Assembly (NCBI GenBank): GCA_000383735.1
Contig: KB912168.1
Coordinates: forward strand, 1-23,954
Source of the DNA: Verrucomicrobia bacterium SCGC AAA164-M04
GTDB lineage: Bacteria > Verrucomicrobiota > Verrucomicrobiae > Verrucomicrobiales > Akkermansiaceae
Length of the DNA stretch: 23,954 nucleotides
Direction: 5' to 3'
Below the pieces are notes generated by a model. It was not told where the DNA came from. It was given only the letters and a program-made list of their open reading frames with translations, and ran no database searches. Positions 9,738 through 15,874 of the stretch are shown here, in pieces. The number at the start of each line of letters is the position of its first letter. The stretch's first letter is position 1. The position numbers and the translations under genes were made by a program.

Positions 9738-11471
9738 ATGAAGCCGCAACATGTATATATGGTTAAGCACAAGAAAACAGGACTGCTTCTGTCCGGTCAT
9801 GGGCTTCACAGCGAAGGTCAAATCTTCCAAACACCAGCATCAGCAAAAGCCGCCATAACTCGTGGGGCGAACAATATTACAGACCTCGAATCTGGGGAAC
9901 TCGTGGAAAGACGAGATCTAGTGGTTGCGAAATATGAGCTCACCGAGTGCGAGGAAAATTTGAAACTAAAGCCCCAAGGGGACACTGAAATCCCCCCCGA
10001 GGAATTAACCATCAAGGAGATGAAATCCCTTCTCAAGGCTAAGGATGAGGACAGCTTACGACTCGTTTGTGATCACCTTGGCAAGGAGTCTCAAGACGAT
10101 AACCTATGGGGGAAAGTATTTAATAAAACAGCAATATGTCAGCTGCTTGGAACATGGGATGCCAAGGTGTGGGATTTGTTGGCAACCAGCTTCAGCAACG
10201 AAGGCAGGCTGTACACCATCTTGCTGGAGGATGCTACAAAGAGGCTGAACTCGAGCAGTTCCGATATCAACGTGCACAATAGAATCAGTTTCTTCTGTTT
10301 CTCTATCTTATCGGAGGGGAGTGAGAACGCGGCCCAGCTAGTTAAGGAGGCCAAAACTGAAGGAAATTTCCTACGGCTAAATCTTGCCGACATGGGGTAT
10401 CCTGAACCGTCGAACAATGCCGTGGCGACCGCTTTCGACTCTCTTGCCAAGCATGTGGGTAAGCTTGAAATTCGCAATATTACAGATCTTCCTGTTAAGG
10501 CCGCCGAATCACTTTCAAGGCACGAGGGTGCGCTTCACCTCGATCATCTTTACTCACTCTCTGCCGCCGCCGCCGAGGCACTCTCGAAGCATAAGGGAGA
10601 TCTTTTATTAGAGCATCTTGCAAAGTGTTCTGATTCTGTCCTCGAATCTCTTTCGAAACTGGACGGCAAGATAAATGGAAGGCACCCCAAGCAGTGGGTT
10701 GAGTCGGTGAAAAAGGAGATCCTCGAGTATCACACTATAGATACTCAGGCGGCGAAAAAATTCATGGAGGGCTCGGTGGATCTTTCCTACGACTTCATCG
10801 CAATTACAGATGCTGCCGCTGAATTGCTCTCTGAGTTCAAGGGTGATGAACTCGTTCTCGACGGCCTCTCTAAACTCTCTGATGCGGCTGCTAAGTCCCT
10901 TTCCAAGTATCAGGGTGAGCTTTCACTCCGCGGTTTGACCGAGATCTGCTCTCCATCTCTGGCGGCTTCTTTGGTGCGATACTCGGAAGATTTGTCCCTT
11001 GACGGATTGACTAGCCTGTCGCCCGAGATCGCAATGGAGCTCTCACGTCAGAAGTGTGAATCCGAAGGATTTGAGCCCTGCCTTCGCTTAGAAGGCCTAA
11101 CAGAACTTTCGCAGGAAACCACTAAGGTCCTGATGGGGCACTCTGGGCATTTGTCCCTTGGTCTGGAGTCTGTCACGATCGAGCAGGCAAGAATGTTCTT
11201 GGAGTTCAATGGCGAATCCCTGATGCTAACAGACGTTTCCGAAGTCTCTGATGAGGTAGCAGAAATACTGAGCCGGTCGAGTGCCGACGAGATCTGTTTG
11301 GAAGGCTTAGAGTCTCTGAGTCCTGAGGCAGCACAACACCTCCAGAAGCATGAGTGTGTTAAAACTCTGTTTGATCTTGATGCCATTGCGAGTAGCAACG
11401 ACGGTGAGGATGAGGGGGAGATTATTGCCTTTGAAGGCGATGGGCTAACCGTCTCTTACACGACCTCTTGA
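9738..11471 (+). CDS. Two-module repeat protein with unique N-terminal domain
   Basis: This 577-residue protein starts with a unique region of about 240 residues (KKTGLLLSGHGLHSEGQIF; possibly starting at the second Met, residue 8). Repeats follow: VKAAESLSRHEGALHLDHL, AAAAEALSKHKGDLLLEHL. Then comes a sequence that is the C-terminal cap in other members (GKINGRHPKQWVESVKK, about 310-330). Directly after it is an internal N-terminal cap (DTQAAKKFMEGSVDL...ITDAAAELLSEFKG), then a second repeat block to about 545 and an acidic tail. The gene thus looks like two ancestral genes joined end to end. The codons at 10873-10898 are identical in DNA to 14719-14744, showing recent exchange with the gene at 14354. 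A C7 run at 9992-9998 (ProPro) is in frame. No signal peptide or membrane segment; the role is unknown. Confidence 0.82.
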   Translation: MKPQHVYMVKHKKTGLLLSGHGLHSEGQIFQTPASAKAAITRGANNITDLESGELVERRDLVVAKYELTECEENLKLKPQGDTEIPPEELTIKEMKSLLKAKDEDSLRLVCDHLGKESQDDNLWGKVFNKTAICQLLGTWDAKVWDLLATSFSNEGRLYTILLEDATKRLNSSSSDINVHNRISFFCFSILSEGSENAAQLVKEAKTEGNFLRLNLADMGYPEPSNNAVATAFDSLAKHVGKLEIRNITDLPVKAAESLSRHEGALHLDHLYSLSAAAAEALSKHKGDLLLEHLAKCSDSVLESLSKLDGKINGRHPKQWVESVKKEILEYHTIDTQAAKKFMEGSVDLSYDFIAITDAAAELLSEFKGDELVLDGLSKLSDAAAKSLSKYQGELSLRGLTEICSPSLAASLVRYSEDLSLDGLTSLSPEIAMELSRQKCESEGFEPCLRLEGLTELSQETTKVLMGHSGHLSLGLESVTIEQARMFLEFNGESLMLTDVSEVSDEVAEILSRSSADEICLEGLESLSPEAAQHLQKHECVKTLFDLDAIASSNDGEDEGEIIAFEGDGLTVSYTTS

Positions 11472-11532
11472 AGATATCTAGAATCAAACCATAATGGGAC
11501 TGAAAGCTGTATTCACTACTGGAGATATCTTC
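11470..11532. repeat. Inverted repeat between convergent genes
   Basis: GAAGATATCT at 11470-11479 is the exact reverse complement of AGATATCTTC at 11523-11532, with 43 bases between. It overlaps the end of the plus-strand repeat gene and precedes the end of the minus-strand membrane-protein gene. It could stabilise or end both transcripts, but there is no T run, so the role is weakly supported. Confidence 0.3.
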
Positions 11533-11543
11533 GAGATCACCCC

Positions 11544-11933
11544 TCAAGTGTCCATACTTGAGTAGATCCCGTATGCAAGTCCGAGGAAAATAAACATTCC
11601 AGTGAGGTTTAATGTTAACACCATCACCAAGGAAATTGATAGGAAGAAGTTTATCACGATCGTACTGCCGGCACCCCAGCCTCCTCTGCCTTGTCGTCCG
11701 GCCGCCTGATTCCAACTTTCGCCGTGCTGCTTTGGCCTCTGATCGCCTGGGTTTCCTGCCGTCAAGGCGATGATGCCAAGCACCGACGAGGAGAGTAGGA
11801 CTATTGCGATAACGGAAAGGGTATCATTTTCTTTTTTTAACCAGACCATCCATCCGAAAATCTGGAATGAGATGTAAAGAAGCACATGGGAAATAATCAC
11901 CCAGCTCTTCTTGTCATTGTCACTCATTGCCAT
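11544..11933 (-). CDS. Small multi-pass membrane protein, hypothetical
   Basis: This protein of about 129 residues begins MAMSDNDKKSWVIISHV. It has hydrophobic segments at about 10-30 (VIISHVLLYISFQIFGWMVW), 40-60 (LSVIAIVLLSSSVLGIIAL) and a long one at about 92-125 that could be two helices. A glycine-rich hydrophilic loop (GRQGRGGWGAGS) lies before the last. I recognise no family. The ATG at 11933 is preferred to the TTG four codons upstream; a second ATG two codons further in is equally possible. It sits alone on the minus strand between a convergent repeat gene and the decayed repeat remnant. The strongly membrane-like composition argues for a real gene. Confidence 0.6.
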   Translation of the reverse strand: MAMSDNDKKSWVIISHVLLYISFQIFGWMVWLKKENDTLSVIAIVLLSSSVLGIIALTAGNPGDQRPKQHGESWNQAAGRQGRGGWGAGSTIVINFFLSISLVMVLTLNLTGMFIFLGLAYGIYSSMDT

Positions 11934-11959
11934 ACTGACGGGCAAGCTATGTAGCTGGT

Positions 11960-12085
11960 TTCATGTTACCGGTTGATCCAGTTTCCTCGGTCAGTGCAAA
12001 GACAGCCGAACTGGAAAGCTTGGTGAGGCAGGGGGAGTGTGAGATCATCCTTATGTTTGGCGAGGGACTCTCGCGCATTGAATTA
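11960..12085 (-). pseudogene. Decayed repeat-protein remnant
   Basis: On the minus strand, one frame reads ARESLAKHKDDLTLP and a second frame then reads CLTKLSSSAVFALTEETG. Together they match one and a half units of the 23-residue repeat (AESLSKHKG... LTKLSDAAVEALAKHKG). The reading frame changes inside the repeat and no start or cap is present. It lies just beyond the stop codon of the repeat gene ending at 12114, so it may be the discarded tail of that gene or of a former neighbour. Confidence 0.5.
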
Positions 12086-12113
12086 TGATATGGGGGACAC
12101 ACTTTCTCATTGG

Positions 12114-14010
12114 CTACTGAGATAAGTTGGTAACCCATTTAACCCATTTGGCCGGTTTCATCCCATTGATCTTTCCTTTGGGTTTCTGGAGCATTGCCGC
12201 GGCAGCCGCATCAGAAAGTTTGGTAAGGCCAATGTCGAGTTTCCCTTTATGTTTAGAGAGAGATTGAGCCGCCGCATCAGAAAGTTCAGTGATTCCGTCA
12301 AGGGAGAGCGGGCCCTTATGTTTTGCAAGGGCCTCAACAACGGCATCGGAGACTTCTGTTAGGCCATCCAGCCATAATTTTCCACGGCACTTTGCTAGGG
12401 CTACTGCAGCAGTCTCTGAGAGTTCGTTGAGATTGCTCAGGTCAAAATCAGCGTATTTATGTTGTCCGAGTCGCACAGCAGCCCCATTGCTAATTTTTTT
12501 AGCCTGCCCAAGGGAATACATCCAAGATGATCCACGAATCCATTTTTGAGCAAAATCTTCGTCTACATAGTCAGGGCTGCGATCTTGCTCGGAGTCCAAA
12601 TCAATCTCAGCTTTTTTCGCCAAATCATAATCGAGACAACTATCGAAATTTAATAGATTAAGTATCTCGCCAAGCGAACGTGCTCCCTCTCGGCTCAGTT
12701 TCCTAACAATCTTGTCATCAGAATAAAAAGTTAACTCTTTTCCCCTGAACTTTGATAACTCATGCGCACACTCATCACTGAGACTGCTAAAACCACTTAA
12801 TCCCAGCCAACGACCACGAAATCCTGCGAGTGCTCTGGCGAGCTCGCCAGTCATATTTTTTTTACTTATTGTTAATTCAAGAAAATCGACCCCACAAAGC
12901 TTCGTAACTGCAGTCGGCGTTAGTTTTTTTAATCCCCTGAGAAGGAGGCTACCCTTATACTTGCCGATTGACTCCGCAGCCGCATCGGAAAGTTCTTTGA
13001 GGCCGTCGAGGTCGAGGTCCCCCCCCCCGAAACTTGGAGAGAGATTCAGCAGCGGCGTCAGAAAGTTTGGTGAGGCCGCTAAGCAAGATTGTTTTGCCCT
13101 TATACTTGCTAAGTGACTCTGCAGCCGCATCCGAGATTTTAATGAGGCCGTTAAGGGAGATAGTTTCGCTCTCATGCTTGGAGAGAGATTCAGCAGCGGC
13201 GTCAGAGAGCTCCGTCAGACCTTCAAAAATAGCACAGTGACGATTGGATTTTTCAATGAGACCATCGCTCAATGAAGTCATTTCCTGATACTTGGACAAA
13301 GACTCAACGGCGGCGTCGGAGAGTTTCGTCAGACCACCGAGAGAAAGGTTCCACTGATACTTGGAGAGGGACTCAGCAGCAGCGTCGGACAGCTCGGTCA
13401 AACCATTGAGGTTAAGCCCCCCTTTTTGCTTGGAGAAAGACTCAGCGGCGGCGTCAGAGAGCTCCGTCAGACCATTGAGACTAAGCTTTCCTAAAAAGAT
13501 AGGCTTACCGTCCTTTACAAACTGTGCCAAACTGCAATTCAGTGGAGCCTCCGTCAAAAATGTCTCGCTCCCGTGATGCTTAGAGAGAGACTCAGCCGCC
13601 GCATCAGAGAGTTCCGTCAGACCATCGAGGCTAAGAAACCCTTCATACTTAGAGAGAGACTCAGCAGCCGCGTCCGATAGTTCGGTTAGACCGCTTAGGT
13701 TAAGTTCAGTGGGCCAAGTTGATAAGCTTACCAAGCTCGCCCAAGAAGCGGGACCGAAGGGTCCCTGTGACTTGGAGAGTGATTCCGCGGCGGCATCGGA
13801 GAGTTGCGTCAAGCTATTGAGGTGAAGTTCCCCTTCATGCTTGGAAAGAGACTTAGCAGCGGCGTCAGAGAGCTCGATTAAGCCTCCAAGCCAAAGCTTC
13901 CCCTGACCCTTGGAGAGAACTTCAGCAGCATCGTCGGTAATTTTCGTTACCTCCCAAAAATCTACACTACTGTTCAGATCCTTGTTAGCCATTTTTAAAT
14001 CCAAAATCAT
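12114..14010 (-). CDS. Large 23-residue-repeat protein interrupted by a G10 tract (out of frame as given)
   Basis: From the ATG at 14010 the frame runs MILDLKMANKDL (N-terminal cap) and about eleven repeats of the LxLxGLTELSD/AAAESLSKHEG type. It then meets a run of ten G (plus-strand C) at 13019-13028 near residue 328. As given, translation shifts and ends at 12955 (351 residues). With one G fewer, SKFRGGDLDLDGLKELSD restores the frame and the product would be 631 residues: further repeats, an internal cap (EDFAQKWIRGSSWMY), and the C-terminal cap GKINGMKPAKWVKWV at the stop. The total span is 3n+1, consistent with a single extra base. The start aligns with that of the divergent gene at 14354 (MTIDLEMAKKFL). 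Several repeats are nearly identical in DNA, making the gene prone to slippage and recombination. It is probably phase-variable; a plain mutation or assembly error remains possible. Confidence 0.8.
13019..13028 (-). repeat. G10 mononucleotide tract (C10 on the plus strand)
   Basis: Ten C on the plus strand inside the repeat gene 12114-14010. The coding context is AAGTTTC then G10 then ACCTCGACCTCG. Nine (or six) G would keep the repeat in frame as FRGGDLDLDGL, whereas ten gives FRGGGPRPRRP and premature termination. Tracts of this length slip readily during replication. Confidence 0.9.
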
Positions 14011-14184
14011 AGCTATAGAAGTATAAAAAAGCGCTGCCGATAAACAAGGAAAAAAGGAGAGTGAAACTGGAGGTTAAGGAAGACAAGATGGTGCGTTTAC
14101 ACTCGAGTTTTTCCCATTCCAAACGGTAGCTTTGGTTTCATTAAAAGTAATGAACCCGACATCAATAGAATTTTTAATTTTTGC

Positions 14185-14286
14185 TCATTCTTCGGCAGTG
14201 TCACCTCCGCCGGTTGTCACTCCTGCTCCTGCTCGGACAACACAAGATCCAACGATATTTCGTAGAGCTGAGGTCCATCTACTCAT
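14185..14286 (-). CDS. Possible 33-residue small protein
   Basis: A small frame starts with ATG at 14286 (MSRWTSALRNIVG) and ends TTGGGDTAEE before TGA. It lies in the 343-base gap between the divergent repeat genes at 14010 and 14354. GAGAAA lies about 20 bases upstream within the palindrome at 14294-14308. The composition (a basic, hydrophobic first half, then GAGVTTGGG) looks peptide-like, but there is no homology evidence and chance is a fair explanation. Nothing else in 14011-14353 looks coding. Confidence 0.2.
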   Translation of the reverse strand: MSRWTSALRNIVGSCVVRAGAGVTTGGGDTAEE

Positions 14287-14293
14287 AATCAAT

Positions 14294-14308
14294 GAGAAAT
14301 AATTTCTC
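14294..14308. promoter_or_regulatory. 7+1+7 palindrome upstream of divergent repeat gene
   Basis: GAGAAATAATTTCTC is a perfect inverted repeat with a one-base centre. It lies 45 bases before the ATG of the repeat/ACP-like gene, where an operator could overlap a promoter. An AT-rich stretch follows up to the ATG, and no Shine-Dalgarno sequence is seen. Regulatory function is inferred only from symmetry and position. Confidence 0.3.
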
Positions 14309-14353
14309 TTTAAATCTTGTAGTCGAGAGCATTTTTCTTTTTAAAAATTTCGT

Positions 14354-15185
14354 ATGACGATCGACTTAGAAATGGCTAAGAAATTCCTAGAAGATGTGGA
14401 ACTAGATGTATCTGAAGCGAGGGACATTACCGACGAGGCCGCTGAAGTTCTCTCAAAGTGTAAGTGGCAACTTATGCTTTCGGGCCTAACCGAATTAAGT
14501 GATACGTCCGCTGAATCTCTCTCAAAGCATGAAGGATATCTCAGTCTCGACGGCCTAACCGAATTTTCTGACGCGGCAGCTGAATCTCTCTCCAAGCACA
14601 AGGGGTCAAGACTCAGTGGATGTCTCAGTCTCAACGGCCTCTCCAAGCTTTCAGATGCGGCAGCTGAATCTCTCTCCAAGTTTCAGGGGGGGGGACCTCG
14701 TTCTCGATGGCCTCCCCGAACTCTCTGATGCGGCTGCTAAGTCCTTCTCAAAGCATGAAGGATATCTAAGTCTCGACGGCTTAACCGAACTTTCTGATGC
14801 GGCGGCTGAGTCTCTCTCAAAGCATAATGGCCGCCTCGCCCTAGATAGTCTCACCAAAATTTCTGATACAGCCGCCGCGCTCTTATTAGGGCAGGAGAAG
14901 TTGGCGGGGGCATCCGAATCTCTTGCGGAAGAAAATACGGTTGAGCTAGTCACCGAAATAATAGTAGAGCAGCTCAGCATTACCGCTGATAAAGTAAGAC
15001 CCGATTCGAAAATTATTGAGGATCTTGGCGCCGATTTTACTGATGCCGTAGAGCTCGTTATGGGTGTTGAAGAGGAGTTCGGTATCGAGGTCCCCGACGA
15101 AGAAGCCGAGAAGTTTATTAGCGTTAGCGATATTATCTCGTATGTCGAGAAAGCTCTGCTTCGGAACTCGGAATCGAATCAGTAA
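14354..15185 (+). CDS. Repeat protein with C-terminal acyl-carrier-like domain, interrupted by a G9 tract (out of frame as given)
   Basis: From the ATG the frame reads the N-terminal cap (MTIDLEMAKKFLEDVELD... ITDEAAEVLSK) and four 23-residue repeats. At residue 111 a run of nine G (14686-14694) shifts it, ending at 14728 (124 residues). With eight G, SKFQGGDLVLDGLPELSD continues into three more repeats and then an acyl-carrier-protein-like domain of about 75 residues (TEIIVEQLSITADKVRP, DLGADFTDAVELVMGVEEE, FGIEVPDEEAEKF), 276 residues in all. The span is 3n+1, as for one extra base. In true ACPs the motif is DSLD and its serine carries phosphopantetheine; here the residue is Phe (GADFTD), so the modification should be impossible. 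The HU-like gene starts 20 bases downstream, probably in the same operon. In the given frame the ACP-like domain is not made. Confidence 0.82.
14686..14694 (+). repeat. G9 mononucleotide tract
   Basis: Nine G follow AAGTTTCA and precede ACCTCGTTCTCG inside the gene 14354-15185. Eight G give the in-frame repeat FQGGDLVLDGL; nine give FQGGGPRSRWP and a stop at 14728. The position within the repeat unit is the same as that of the G10 tract at 13019-13028 in the divergent gene. Confidence 0.9.
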
Positions 15186-15205
15186 TATTTTTGGGGAGCT
15201 TAATT

Positions 15206-15529
15206 ATGGCAAATTTTACAAAGAAAGAGATCACTGAAGAAGTTAGCGATCACCTTGGTGTGACCCACGTTCTCGCATCGCAAATGTTCGAACTGATTTT
15301 GGATATCATTACACGGGAGTTGGCTGCTGCAAATCAGGTGGTTGTTCGCGACTTCGGAACTTTCAAAACAAAAGTCGCTAAGGGGCGTCCAGGAAGAAAC
15401 CCAAAGAACCCAAGTGAAACGATTCCAATTCCTGATAGAGCTCTTGTTAAATTCGTTTCAGGTAAGGCTCTCAGAGAAAAAGTAGCAAGAACTCTTCCAG
15501 AGATTATGTCTAGAGACGGCATCAGTTGA
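15206..15529 (+). CDS. HU/IHF-family DNA-binding protein
   Basis: This 107-residue protein has the complete HU/IHF fold: helical N-terminus (FTKKEITEEVSDHLGV, FELILDIITRELAAANQVVV), the FGTF turn, and the DNA-binding arm with its intercalating proline in GRPGRNPKNPSETIPIPDRA. The C-terminal VKFVSGKALREKV is also typical. The family bends DNA and supports nucleoid structure, recombination and transposition. The ATG at 15206 is preferred because GGGGAG lies eight bases upstream; an upstream TTG at 15191 is less likely. It starts 20 bases after the repeat/ACP-like gene and is followed by the retron RNA. An HU protein between these two is unusual. It may be a specialised architectural partner, or simply a normal HU gene next to an inserted retron. 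Confidence 0.93.
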   Translation: MANFTKKEITEEVSDHLGVTHVLASQMFELILDIITRELAAANQVVVRDFGTFKTKVAKGRPGRNPKNPSETIPIPDRALVKFVSGKALREKVARTLPEIMSRDGIS

Positions 15530-15590
15530 TTCTGATTAGATCTTATGTAGGCCTGTTTTAGGTAGACACTATTATGAGATGATTTGATTT

Positions 15591-15607
15591 GGTCTTGTGA
15601 CCTTTTT
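15591..15607 (+). terminator. Weak stem-loop with T run after the HU-like gene
   Basis: GGTC-TTGT-GACC followed by TTTTT lies 62 bases past the HU-like stop codon. The stem is only four base pairs, so termination is tentative. If real, it would separate the HU-like transcript from the retron RNA. Confidence 0.25.
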
Positions 15608-15644
15608 GCTTGTTATTGAGGCTGACTATTTTACAGAATTACGC

Positions 15645-15831
15645 AGCTTTCAGACACGTATACGATGGTGGCGTTCCGCCACTAGGAAGACTTGAATGAC
15701 AATAGTCGTTCAATAATACCCGTAACTGACTGTATTATCAACGAGTTACGAGGAGGCCTCCTCGTAACTCAGTTGTATCCTCAGGCAGTTACAGCCATTA
15801 TTGCCTCGCAAGCGTTAAGGAAGTGAAAGCT
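15645..15831 (+). ncRNA. Retron msr-msd non-coding RNA (candidate)
   Basis: The region lies immediately upstream of the retron reverse transcriptase, where msr-msd RNAs are found, and has the expected layout. A candidate a1 (AGCTTTCA, 15645-15652) pairs with a2 (TGAAAGCT, 15824-15831). The msr part has two stem-loops: GTGGCG-TTC-CGCCAC (15668-15682) and a nine-pair stem TTGAATGAC-AATA-GTCGTTCAA with one G-U pair (15692-15713). The msd part is a long hairpin at 15712-15802. The G at 15653, directly after a1, is a plausible branching guanosine. The hairpins are seen directly. The a1/a2 boundaries and branch site are inference; the eight-base pair is short, and the transcript may extend into the hairpin at 15831-15860. 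Confidence 0.7.
15712..15802 (+). other. Long imperfect palindrome forming the msd hairpin
   Basis: The centre is a perfect 28-base palindrome (15743-15770) with arms GAGTTACGAGGAGG. Outside it the arms continue with mismatches: TCAAC/GTTG, then GTAACTG (15722-15728) with CAGTTAC (15786-15792), then AATAAT (15712-15717) with ATTATT (15797-15802). The 91 bases are symmetric about 15757. As RNA or cDNA this is one long hairpin, as expected of the reverse-transcribed msd part of a retron. There is essentially no loop at the tip. Confidence 0.8.
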
Positions 15832-15870
15832 TTGGTGGCCTAGGCGACTAGGCCACCAAAATTATTTTTT
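15831..15870 (+). terminator. Strong GNRA-capped hairpin with T run directly before the RT start
   Basis: TTTGGTGGCCTAG (15831-15843) pairs perfectly with CTAGGCCACCAAA (15848-15860) across a GCGA tetraloop. T6 follows at 15865-15870. The ATG of the reverse transcriptase is at 15875, so the hairpin occupies the place of a ribosome binding site, and none is otherwise seen. It may end the retron RNA, attenuate RT expression, or do both. The T run starts four bases after the stem, so it is not a textbook terminator. Confidence 0.5.
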
Positions 15871-15874
15871 GATT

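Noticed and set aside
9992..9998. C7 run in the gene at 9738 as a third switch tract
   Set aside because: It is in frame (ProPro), short, and outside the repeat context of the two longer tracts.
13034..13900. CRISPR-like array suggested by regularly spaced similar units
   Set aside because: The units are contiguous coding repeats of 69 bases with codon-level variation, without identical short repeats separated by unique spacers.
12955..14010. Treating 12955-14010 and 12114-13175 as two separate overlapping genes
   Set aside because: The downstream frame has no credible start, and the two frames join exactly at the G10 tract with a continuous repeat pattern and matching caps.
15206..15529. 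HU-like gene as integration host factor of a prophage or integron
   Set aside because: No integrase, attachment site or phage genes accompany it in the window.
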